Origin: an uncultured Ruminococcus sp.
GTDB taxonomy: Bacteria > Bacillota > Clostridia > Oscillospirales > Ruminococcaceae
Assembly (NCBI GenBank): GCA_934435205.1
Contig: CAKSAK010000008.1
Span: 49,678-113,677, forward strand
Reading direction: 5' to 3'
DNA length: 64,000 nucleotides
Shown: positions 1-6,010 of the stretch, one piece after another
Layout: every line of letters begins with the position of its first letter
Numbering within the stretch: position 1 is the stretch's first letter
Program-made: the position numbers and the translations under genes
Notes under the pieces: model-generated
Told to the model about the DNA's origin: nothing
The model's database searches: none
The model's input: the letters and a program-made list of their open reading frames with translations, nothing else

Positions 1-1
1 G

Positions 2-238
2 TTTGATATAGAAGTCAACGGCGAAAAGAAAGAGTGCATGGCGTATTTGATGAACAAAGGACAGATCTCTCCGCCAACCAGTTATTATTACAATGTTATA
101 AAGCAGGGATATGAGGCGAACGGTATGGACACAAGCTATCTGAGGGCGGCACTTGAAAGGTCGGTTTGCAGTCAGCATTTTGATGATGAACCGGACGAGG
201 ATTTTGAAGAAGATAATGATTTTCAGATGAAGTTTTAA
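2..238 (+). CDS. C-terminal part of a gamma-glutamylcyclotransferase-like protein (cut by window edge)
   Basis: The reading frame is open from base 2 to a TAA at 236-238, so the gene begins before the window and about 78 residues are visible. The stretch ECMAYLMNKGQISPPTSYYY followed by VIKQGYEANGMD resembles the end of AIG2/GGCT-like proteins, where a Y-x-M segment and a P-P/S-x-x-Y-x-x-I-x-x-G-Y motif close the domain. It ends in an acidic tail (DDEPDEDFEEDNDF). The catalytic glutamate region of the family would be upstream, so activity cannot be judged. The next gene starts 13 bases downstream and is probably cotranscribed. Confidence 0.55.
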   Translation, partial: FDIEVNGEKKECMAYLMNKGQISPPTSYYYNVIKQGYEANGMDTSYLRAALERSVCSQHFDDEPDEDFEEDNDFQMKF

Positions 239-251
239 GGAGCGTGGTCAA

Positions 252-512
252 ATGAGATACAAAGGATTTTACATAAAGATCTCACCCGACATAAACATTA
301 GCAGGGTCGACAAGAACGGCAGAGATGTTCTTTGCGAAGGATTTTTAATACAGGTTTTCGCAGACGAGACCGAACGTGTTGAGATCGACAGCTTTTCTGC
401 GGCTGTGGGGTTTGAGATACTGGAGAACAGCTTTGCGGAGGCGGAACAGTTTGCCAAGGATTTTGTTGATTGTGAGGGGAAGGAATATATAAAACGACAG
501 CTGACTCGGTAG
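252..512 (+). CDS. small hypothetical protein, 86 aa
   Basis: I do not recognise this family. It is an acidic soluble protein with no signal peptide or membrane segment and one Cys pair spaced far apart. The ATG at 252 has the purine-rich AAGGAGCG immediately upstream, at usual spacing. It follows the GGCT-like gene by 13 bases, suggesting one transcript, and a rho-independent terminator at 584-612 ends the unit. A shadow frame runs antisense here but lacks a plausible ribosome site. Confidence 0.6.
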   Translation: MRYKGFYIKISPDINISRVDKNGRDVLCEGFLIQVFADETERVEIDSFSAAVGFEILENSFAEAEQFAKDFVDCEGKEYIKRQLTR

Positions 513-583
513 GATAAGACCGCTTGATAGATGACGTCAAATTGGCATTTTTATTGTCATCTATTTTATAGTAGCAACACAAA

Positions 584-612
584 AAGCTTGCAGACTTCTG
601 CGGGCTTTTTTT
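584..612 (+). terminator. rho-independent terminator
   Basis: The stem AAGCTTGCAGA / TCTGCGGGCTT (with two G-U pairs) is followed by seven T. It ends the transcript of the two small genes before it. Confidence 0.7.
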
Positions 613-643
613 GTTTTATATTGTTTTATCTTTATGAAGAATC

Positions 644-690
644 AATCCCCCGCCTTTAGCTGTAGTAGTCAAGGGCGGGGGATTTTTTTA
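644..690 (+). terminator. GC-rich hairpin terminator, duplicated at 12172-12216
   Basis: AATCCCCCGCCTT pairs with AAGGGCGGGGGATT, then seven T. The same hairpin with a slightly different loop occurs at 12172-12216, next to the parent of the truncated gene copy that follows here. It is therefore part of a duplicated block, not only a local terminator. Confidence 0.7.
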
Positions 691-710
691 GTCAAGCACA
701 CCGTATTTGG

Positions 711-957
711 TGGGCTTCTGTGAGCTTTTGCTTATCCTTGGTATAGGCTATATAGGTGGTTTGCAAGGATCTGTTATTCTGCACTGTGATAAGCTGTGAA
801 TATGGTATTTTGCTGTTTTGCAGATGCTGTTCTATGGTTTGACACTCGCCTGAAAAGGTTTGCAGGGGCTTCCCTTTTGCGGCTGTGATGAGATAGCCTT
901 GGCAGGTGAACTTTAGCTGAGCTGACTTTATGTGAGATATTACAAAGCTTGCGTCTT
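711..957 (-). pseudogene. truncated duplicate of the 12281-12742 hypothetical gene
   Basis: This stretch matches 12413-12655 closely on the minus strand, with scattered substitutions. Compared with the parent locus, the bases between two GGGCTTC heptamers (12240-12246 and 12409-12415) are missing, so the block went straight from the terminator hairpin into the middle of the gene. Only one GGGCTTC remains, at 712-718. The other end stops at GCGTCT (about 957), where the sequence switches abruptly to a polymorphic-toxin frame. No intact reading frame remains. Confidence 0.75.
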
Positions 958-1689
958 AAAGATACAAATCAGTTATATATAGTTCGACAAAACAAAATTA
1001 GGGGTATGTGCTTATGGATTACGAATCAAGGAACAGATATTATAACGCTTGTTCATCTCACTGTAAACGGCGAAGAAATCGTTACAACTGTTGACCACCC
1101 GTTTTATGTACAAGGTAGAGGGTTTGTTGAGGCTGGTAAGTTGCTTGTTGGCGATAAACTTCTTGATGTAAATGGAAATGTTCTTTTAGTTGAAAATTTT
1201 GATGTTGAGTTGACAGATGAACCCACTACAGTGTATAATTTTCAGGTGGAGGATTTTCATACTTATCATGTTGGCAAGTGTAGACTGCTTGTACATAATG
1301 CAAATTGTAATCAAGAAAAGCCTGTGCTTCCAAAATATGATGAAAAAACAACAGAGGGCGTTATGGTAACTCCAGATGGAAAGCAAATTTCTTTTAAATC
1401 AGGAAATAGTTCGACACCTTCATATCCTCAATATAAAGCACAATCAGCAAGTCATGTTGAAGGAAAAGCTGCTTTATACATGAGAGAAAATGGTATAAAT
1501 GAAGCAACTGTATTTCATAATAACCCTAATGAAACTTGTGGATTCTGCAATAGACAAGTTCCAGCTCTACTTCCAAAAGGCGCTAAATTAACCGTGGTAC
1601 CTCCAAGTAATTCGGTTGCAAATAATGTTCGTGCTATCCCAGTTCCAAAGACATACATTGGAAATAGCACTGTTCCGAAAATCAAATAA
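949..1689 (+). CDS. orphan polymorphic-toxin tip: partial Hint domain plus DddA-like dsDNA cytosine deaminase
   Basis: Residues about 28-118 are the C-terminal part of a Hint (intein-like) domain, with the GEEIVTTVDHPFYV block and the closing YHVGKCRLLVHNA. Residues about 150-246 match the SCP1.201/DddA deaminase family. The zinc and catalytic motifs are intact: HVE at 169-171 and CGFC at 197-200, together with ALYMRENGI, VFHNNP and LTVVPP, all very like Burkholderia cenocepacia DddA. That family deaminates cytosine in double-stranded DNA and normally forms the tip of a large secreted toxin. Here the delivery and N-terminal Hint regions are missing. The open frame starts with TTG inside the duplicated block before it, with no good ribosome site, so expression is doubtful. 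The deaminase domain itself is complete. Confidence 0.85.
   Translation: MRLKDTNQLYIVRQNKIRGMCLWITNQGTDIITLVHLTVNGEEIVTTVDHPFYVQGRGFVEAGKLLVGDKLLDVNGNVLLVENFDVELTDEPTTVYNFQVEDFHTYHVGKCRLLVHNANCNQEKPVLPKYDEKTTEGVMVTPDGKQISFKSGNSSTPSYPQYKAQSASHVEGKAALYMRENGINEATVFHNNPNETCGFCNRQVPALLPKGAKLTVVPPSNSVANNVRAIPVPKTYIGNSTVPKIK
1234..1275 (+). repeat. 42-bp Hint-end direct repeat, copy 1
   Basis: These 42 bases encode YNFQVEDFHTYHVG and recur at 2098-2139 with one mismatch (T versus G). The shared segment is just before each toxin tip and would allow homologous tip exchange. This copy lies in the deaminase cassette. Confidence 0.85.
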
Positions 1690-1709
1690 GAAAGGAATAA
1701 GGTAATCAA

Positions 1710-2092
1710 ATGAAAATAAAACATTTTGGAGGAATTGAATATGCAAATAATATTTCTGAATTTTCAGAAATATTACAAAAAAATATGGTGATGGTGTCAA
1801 CGAGTTTTGGATTACTAATAATACTCAAGAGAATCCTTGCTTAGTGGTATTAGTAAACAAAGAAATGGCAAATCTCACCTATTTTCCAGATGAGGAGTCA
1901 CTCGGTTTTCAGTCAGTTGGTTGCCAGACAAATCAGAAAAATGACTATTGTATTTTTTATACTAATACGCCTGAAGAAGAGATTGAAATCAGAAGAGATT
2001 CAATTATCTCAGTAGATAAAGCTTTCGAGGCAGCCAAAAAATTTTTTTATAAACGTGAAATGCCAGATAATATTGAATGGACTGAAAATTAA
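1710..2092 (+). pseudogene. Imm1-like immunity gene for the deaminase, frameshifted
   Basis: The ATG at 1710 lies 20 bases after the toxin stop. Translation opens MKIKHFGGIEYANNISEFSE, then shifts at a run of seven A (about 1777-1783). One more A would continue the frame to the TAA at 2090-2092, giving 127 residues. The second part contains W-I-T-N-N, NPCLVVLVNKEMANLTYFPD and a closing AFEAAKKFFYKREMPD. This pattern of a Trp, then L-T-Y-F then a helix fits the Imm1 family, the usual partner of SCP1.201 deaminases. It is either a genuine pseudogene or a homopolymer sequencing error. The only long in-frame start downstream (1844) would lack about 45 residues. Confidence 0.7.
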
Positions 2093-2094
2093 AG

Positions 2095-2458
2095 GTTTAT
2101 AATTTTCAGGTGGAGGATTTTCATACGTATCATGTTGGCGAAAATTGTGTATTAGTACATAATGCTGATTATGATGTTGATATTGTATCTAAAAACATAA
2201 AAGAACGTATTTCGAACGATGAGCTTAATCCTCCAACTAAAAGAGGAAACGCACCAACGAGTAAAAAAGATGGAAAGCCTATTGAAATACATCATGATAA
2301 TCAAAATCCCAATGGACCATTTTATGAAAAAACTCAAACTGATCATCGACTGGGTGGTAATTATAAAAAACCACCCTCACTATAATGAAGGAAGTAAAAT
2401 TAATCGTGCTCAATGGCGTCAGCAAAAGAAAAATTATTGGAAAAATGAGTGGGATTAG
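2095..2458 (+). pseudogene. second orphan toxin tip: Hint tail plus LHH-type HNH nuclease, frameshifted
   Basis: The frame enters directly after the immunity gene stop with VYNFQVEDFHTYHVGENC and VLVHNA, the same Hint ending as the first tip. It continues into a nuclease core, KPIEIHHDNQNPNGPFYE then TDHRLGGNY, typical of LHH toxins of the HNH/EndoVII fold (paired His, then a later His). At a run of six A near 2355 the frame shifts. One A fewer joins it to NHPHYNEGSKINRAQW and a KNYWKNEWD ending, stopping at 2458. Total length with the shift repaired is about 120 residues. No start codon with a ribosome site is evident, so this looks like a silent or displaced cassette. Confidence 0.7.
2098..2139 (+). 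repeat. 42-bp Hint-end direct repeat, copy 2
   Basis: Same 42 bases as 1234-1275 with a single difference, at the entrance of the nuclease cassette. Recombination between the copies would delete the deaminase tip and its immunity gene and put the nuclease tip in its place. Confidence 0.85.
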
Positions 2459-2473
2459 GGAAGGTGGAAATAA

Positions 2474-2986
2474 ATGAATAATTATAAGTATTTTCGTGAT
2501 GTCTTAAAGAATGGATACTTCACAGAAACACCATGTCAGTTTTGTGGAAGTTCTGAACATTGTCTTGAAGGATCTTTTTTTGACAGAGATGACAATCTTG
2601 TATCTATATGTCTCAATTGCTTTGATAAACGAAAAGTAAGTGTAGATATTCCTAGCTATATAGCAGACAGAGTTGTAAAAAAACAAAATGAAAAAGTAAC
2701 TGAATTGAGTTTTTGTCCACCTGTACCTTGGATTCAAAATAACGATTGGCCTGTTTGCTGTGATGATTATATGACATATATAGGTGAGTGGGAAAGGGAA
2801 GATTTTATCAAAAATTCTACAAACGGTGATGGATTGTCTTTACTAAAAGAACTTTTGATTGATGAACTAAAGAATAATGTTGAAAGTTACGAAGCACTTT
2901 GGGCGGATTTAGGATATGAAACTGCTGCATTTGTTTTTAAATGTTCAAAATGTGGAAATAAAGTGGTTGTATGCCAAGACTATTGA
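2474..2986 (+). CDS. CbrC/UPF0167-like protein, likely immunity protein of the LHH nuclease
   Basis: The 170-residue protein opens with a C-x-x-C pair (CQFC, about 21-24), then a second Cys pair (CLNC), then CPPVPWIQNNDWPVCCDDYM and IGEW. It closes with a zinc-ribbon-like FKCSKCGNKV. The order Cys pair, Trp-Q-x-x-W-x-x-C-x-D, F/Y-I/L-G, F-K-C-x-x-C is that of the CbrC family, whose members often accompany nuclease toxins as immunity proteins. It starts 15 bases after the LHH toxin frame, with GGAAGGTGG upstream. It is intact, unlike the Imm1-like gene. The immunity role is inferred from position. Confidence 0.65.
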   Translation: MNNYKYFRDVLKNGYFTETPCQFCGSSEHCLEGSFFDRDDNLVSICLNCFDKRKVSVDIPSYIADRVVKKQNEKVTELSFCPPVPWIQNNDWPVCCDDYMTYIGEWEREDFIKNSTNGDGLSLLKELLIDELKNNVESYEALWADLGYETAAFVFKCSKCGNKVVVCQDY

Positions 2987-3377
2987 AATTGCAGACCATA
3001 ACTGCTGCGTTGTTTCCTGTTATGGCGACAGCAGCAGTTATATAGTGGCTCAGACGGGCAATAAGTACGAAGTTATAGATATTTACAGGATAATCAATCC
3101 TCAAAGTATTGTAAAATATGATGATATAACCGCATGGAACAGCATAGATTTTCAGAGCTTTAAGGAAAAATTCGGCGCTCCGTATGCCAAATCTCTTGAC
3201 AATGACAAGGAACATGTTTTAGCCGATGTATATATGTATAAAATTTCAGACAGCAATAAATATGCGATCGTGGCTGTTGGCAGAGATGACGGCTCGATCA
3301 ATGCGCTGTCTGTTAAGGATATAGACAGCCGTTGGAGCGAAGATAATAAATATGAATATATATTAGAGAATGAATAG
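2987..3377 (+). pseudogene. C-terminal remnant of an unrecognised protein
   Basis: An open frame continues from inside the preceding gene and gives about 130 residues (TIEIADHNCCVVSCYGDSSS onwards, ending SRWSEDNKYEYILENE). It has no start codon or ribosome site of its own before about 3120. Base composition is more GC-rich than the toxin region before it. It looks like the 3' end of a gene whose front was replaced by the toxin/immunity block. Function unknown. Confidence 0.4.
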
Positions 3378-3403
3378 ATCAATGGCAAGGAATTAAATAA
3401 CAA

Positions 3404-3562
3404 ATGAGCAGCGAAATAATCGGAACAAAATTCAAGTACACGGTAGATACATCGTACCCGCCAAATAATCCCCCACCTTTTTTTCAAGTGGCAAAGTCGG
3501 GAGGGCGTCTGTGCGCATATTGCTTTGAGACAGACAGCGAGATTTATGTTGACAAGATGTAA
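3404..3562 (+). CDS. possible small protein, 52 aa
   Basis: ATG at 3404 to TAA at 3560-3562, beginning MSSEIIGTKFKY and containing a PPNNPPPFF segment and a C-A-Y-C pair. The upstream site is weak (GGCAAGG, at long spacing). It ends directly against a strong terminator hairpin, which is the main support. It could also be a degraded remnant. Confidence 0.3.
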   Translation: MSSEIIGTKFKYTVDTSYPPNNPPPFFQVAKSGGRLCAYCFETDSEIYVDKM

Positions 3563-3604
3563 AAAATCACCGATACAGTTTGGTTGTATCGGTGATTTTA
3601 TTAT
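3563..3604 (+). terminator. strong rho-independent terminator
   Basis: AAAATCACCGATACA pairs perfectly with TGTATCGGTGATTTT around a short loop, followed by a T-rich stretch. The symmetric A and T flanks let it work on either strand. Confidence 0.75.
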
Positions 3605-3681
3605 GTATCAATAAGCCAAGTGCCAAGACCAAGCTTGGGGATATTGATACCATTATAAAGTTTTTTTGAAAGTTTACAAAT

Positions 3682-4224
3682 TTACTTGAATAGAATATTT
3701 ATGCACTCGTCTTTTGTTACGCCGTAGGCGGTTTGGTATTTGTCAAACTTGTAAAACTTAAAGCCGCATTTTTCCTGCACTCTTCTTGAACGGGCATTAT
3801 CTGTAAAATAACCGCAGGATATAAAATCAAGACCGACCTCATCAAAAAGATATGCTATGACCGTCTTTACAGATTCCGTCATATAGCCCTTGCCCCAATA
3901 TTCTTTTGAAAGCACATATCCTATCTCCCGCCCCGATTTATCACTCAGTTCAGGAAGCTTGCTTTCATCATATTCTTCAATACCCAATGAGCCAATGACT
4001 TTTCCGCCAAGTTCAATGGCAAAGGTTTTTCTGCCATTGATAAATAGTTCAAGGATATTTCGGGTCTCATCCAAAGTTTTATGGTGAGACCAGCCAGCCA
4101 TTTCGCCGACCCCCTCGACCTTTGCATATTCAAAAAAATCATTAAGGTCATTCTCTCGCCAAGGTCGCAATGTAAGTCTTTCAGTCTTTAAGACTACGTT
4201 AGATATATCTATCTCTGCGTTCAT
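3682..4224 (-). CDS. GNAT N-acetyltransferase, RimJ/RimL type
   Basis: This 180-residue protein has the classic start LKTERLTLRPWRENDL, a central VIGSLGI strand, the acetyl-CoA pyrophosphate loop region YVLSKEYWGKGYMTES, and a closing NARSRRVQEKCGF. This is the layout of the ribosomal-protein-acetyltransferase branch of GNAT, though many members act on other amino groups. The ATG at 4224 has GAGGTGATAAA in front. It stands alone, convergent with the small ORF region before it and divergent from the SUFU gene. The substrate cannot be told from sequence. Confidence 0.85.
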   Translation of the reverse strand: MNAEIDISNVVLKTERLTLRPWRENDLNDFFEYAKVEGVGEMAGWSHHKTLDETRNILELFINGRKTFAIELGGKVIGSLGIEEYDESKLPELSDKSGREIGYVLSKEYWGKGYMTESVKTVIAYLFDEVGLDFISCGYFTDNARSRRVQEKCGFKFYKFDKYQTAYGVTKDECINILFK

Positions 4225-4300
4225 TTTATCACCTCTGTGTTGGATTTATCGGTCAGTATTTTCCCTATTATACCACACTATACTTTGCAAAGTCAAACCC

Positions 4301-4329
4301 TTGTAATGTGAAAACAAATATGCTATAAT
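4301..4329 (+). promoter_or_regulatory. sigma-70 type promoter of the SUFU-domain gene
   Basis: TTGTAA (4301-4306), 17 bases, TATAAT (4324-4329), lying 35 bases before the start of the next gene. Confidence 0.7.
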
Positions 4330-4363
4330 AAAGCTGTCAAAAAATAAAAAGGGAGGCATTTTT

Positions 4364-5026
4364 ATGACAAAAGAGGAATTTCTTAAACGCTTGAAAGAGG
4401 ACGAGGAGTATTCACCGGGCTGGCAGGCTATCGACGACGCTTTCGATAAACTTTACCCAGGACAAAACCCCGAACATTTTGCCACAGATATGCAGACAAG
4501 GGCAATGTTCGGCGGTGACGAGTATCTGGACGGCTTTTCTATCTACACCTCGTCAAAAGGTTATAAGCATATCGTTACTTATGGTATGACAGTGCTTTAT
4601 GGTGATGAAGACGCTTTCGGCGAAGAGTGGAACGGCTGGGGCTATGAAATGACTATAAAGCTTAAAGAGGATAATTCTCAGAACTGTATGTGGGCGCTTG
4701 ATATGATGTCAAATCTTGCAAGATACACATACACCACAGAGCGCTTTTTTGAGCCTGAGCAATTCGTAAAGGGCAACGGACAGCCCCTTCATATTGGCAC
4801 GGATTCAAAAATAACAGCACTTTTGCTTGTAAGCGATACCGAAGCGCAAACGCAGATGTCCGTATATGGAAAGACAGAATTTATTCAGCTTATAGGCATA
4901 ACAGAGTCGGAGATACAAGCGATAATAAAGGATCGAAGCAACATCCGCAAGTTGATAGAACTTATGAAAGCTGACGGAAATACCGACCTTGTAACTGATA
5001 TGGGAAGAACGAAATCATATTTGTAA
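4364..5026 (+). CDS. SUFU (suppressor of fused) domain protein
   Basis: The 220-residue protein starts with a charged helix, then SPGWQAIDDAFDKLYPGQNP, followed by a GWGYEMTIKL strand, a W-A-L-D-M-M-S-N-L-A-R-Y-T helix and an LLVSDTEA segment. This order matches bacterial SUFU-domain proteins. In bacteria they often act as immunity or accessory proteins of polymorphic toxin loci, which fits the toxin debris just upstream, but no toxin is directly adjacent. AAAGGGAGGC supplies the ribosome site. It has its own promoter and no obvious terminator before the IS66 scrap. Confidence 0.75.
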   Translation: MTKEEFLKRLKEDEEYSPGWQAIDDAFDKLYPGQNPEHFATDMQTRAMFGGDEYLDGFSIYTSSKGYKHIVTYGMTVLYGDEDAFGEEWNGWGYEMTIKLKEDNSQNCMWALDMMSNLARYTYTTERFFEPEQFVKGNGQPLHIGTDSKITALLLVSDTEAQTQMSVYGKTEFIQLIGITESEIQAIIKDRSNIRKLIELMKADGNTDLVTDMGRTKSYL

Positions 5027-5144
5027 TGACCCCAAAAAAGAAATCCCAATTCTGTTCTGTATTGCTCATCTAAAATGAAAATCAAAATTTCCCAATATAT
5101 CTATATATTTTTAGGACAATACATCTCAATAATACGAAAAAGAA

Positions 5145-5384
5145 TTGGGACAAAAAGAAAGGCAGAAAAACTGGCTGTTCAGTGACACTCCAAGGGGTGC
5201 CAAAGCAAGCGCAGCGATCTATAGCATTGTGGAGACAGCAAAAACAAACGGACTTGATGTTTTCAAATACTTTGAATTATTGCTGACAGTTCTTCCAAGC
5301 ATGGAGTTTCTGACCGATCCGGATATTCTTGAGGAACTGCTGCCCTGGAATGAGGCTACACAGAAGAACTGCAAATTACCGTGA
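5145..5384 (+). pseudogene. IS66-family transposase C-terminal scrap
   Basis: KNWLFSDTPRGAKASAAIYS, then ETAKTNGLDVFKYFELLLTV and ILEELLPWNEATQKNC, match the last part of IS66 TnpC transposases (the short domain after the DDE catalytic core). About 80 residues remain. The catalytic core, the accessory tnpA and tnpB genes and recognisable terminal repeats are not seen. This is a dead relic showing past IS activity at the edge of the toxin region. Confidence 0.85.
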
Positions 5385-5423
5385 AAATATCCCCGAGTTT
5401 TGTGCTCGGGGATATTTGGTTTT
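5385..5423 (+). terminator. terminator after the IS66 relic
   Basis: AAATATCCCCGAG pairs with CTCGGGGATATTT, followed by GGTTTT. Confidence 0.65.
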
Positions 5424-5725
5424 AGGGGGTGGGGGGGTATTGGGAGGATACAATTCAAAGACGAATGAATATGACCCTGCAGGATGGTGATCTCTTGCAG
5501 GGTCTGATTATTTTTGGAGGGTGCGGAGGATTTGACGGTTACATCACATTGGGGGGCATATCAACCTAAAGAACCTAAATTTAAGAAAGATAAAGAAGTA
5601 ATAGATAACCACAGAATCGTTTAATAATCGGTTTAATTAGGAGTGGTAAGATGTTTCCAATGCAGAGATAAAATACACAAAAATGTACAATAACATTTGT
5701 GCGAACATACAAAGTTTAAAATGAT
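5424..5725. other. intergenic stretch without a supported gene
   Basis: It contains a G-tract (about 5427-5437), a second hairpin with a T-rich tail at 5473-5515 (GACCCTGCA / TGCAGGGTC), then AT-rich sequence leading to the promoter of the secreted-peptide operon. No reading frame with a ribosome site was found. Confidence 0.6.
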
Positions 5726-5754
5726 TTGCAACAAAGCAGATCGTTTGTGATACT
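5726..5754 (+). promoter_or_regulatory. probable promoter of the secreted-peptide/ABC operon
   Basis: TTGCAA (5726-5731), 17 bases, GATACT (5749-5754). It lies 29 bases before the peptide start and no better candidate is visible. Confidence 0.5.
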
Positions 5755-5782
5755 AATATATTAAGACAACGGAGGTATTAAA

Positions 5783-5947
5783 ATGAGAAAAATACTTAAG
5801 CGAATCGCAGCTTTGAGTGCTGCTGTTATGATGATGGGAACTATGGTTATAAGTGCAAGTGCGGCTTATCCAACTGCGACATCGTCTCAGCAGAACGGTA
5901 AGTCATGGAAAATAACCACAAGTGTAAGTAAATCATATGTGTCTTAA
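5783..5947 (+). CDS. small secreted peptide precursor, 54 aa
   Basis: ATG at 5783 with GGAGG eight bases upstream. The first 27 residues are a textbook Sec signal peptide: MRKILKR, a hydrophobic core ALSAAVMMMGTMVI, then a SASA cleavage site. Cleavage leaves about 27 residues beginning AYPTATSSQQNG, rich in Ser, Thr and Lys and without Cys. It heads a run of export and lipoprotein genes and is separated from them by a hairpin at 5957-5986. It may be a secreted signal or antimicrobial peptide, or the shortened front of a longer secreted protein. Confidence 0.6.
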   Translation: MRKILKRIAALSAAVMMMGTMVISASAAYPTATSSQQNGKSWKITTSVSKSYVS

Positions 5948-5956
5948 TTTGTTTTT

Positions 5957-5986
5957 ATTTGGGCATAGTGAAAGCTATGCCCAAAT
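5957..5986 (+). promoter_or_regulatory. hairpin between peptide gene and lipoprotein gene
   Basis: ATTTGGGCATAG / CTATGCCCAAAT is a perfect 12-bp stem without a following T-run. It is more likely an mRNA-stabilising or attenuating element than a full terminator, and would favour higher expression of the peptide than of the genes after it. Confidence 0.5.
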
Positions 5987-6010
5987 TATTGAACGAAGGA
6001 GTGTTGTATA

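Noticed and set aside
1186..1386. Minus-strand 66-codon frame opposite the Hint region
   Set aside because: No ribosome site, and it is antisense to a clearly conserved protein region.
5145..5384. Functional IS66 element
   Set aside because: Only the short C-terminal domain remains; no catalytic core, accessory genes or recognisable ends.
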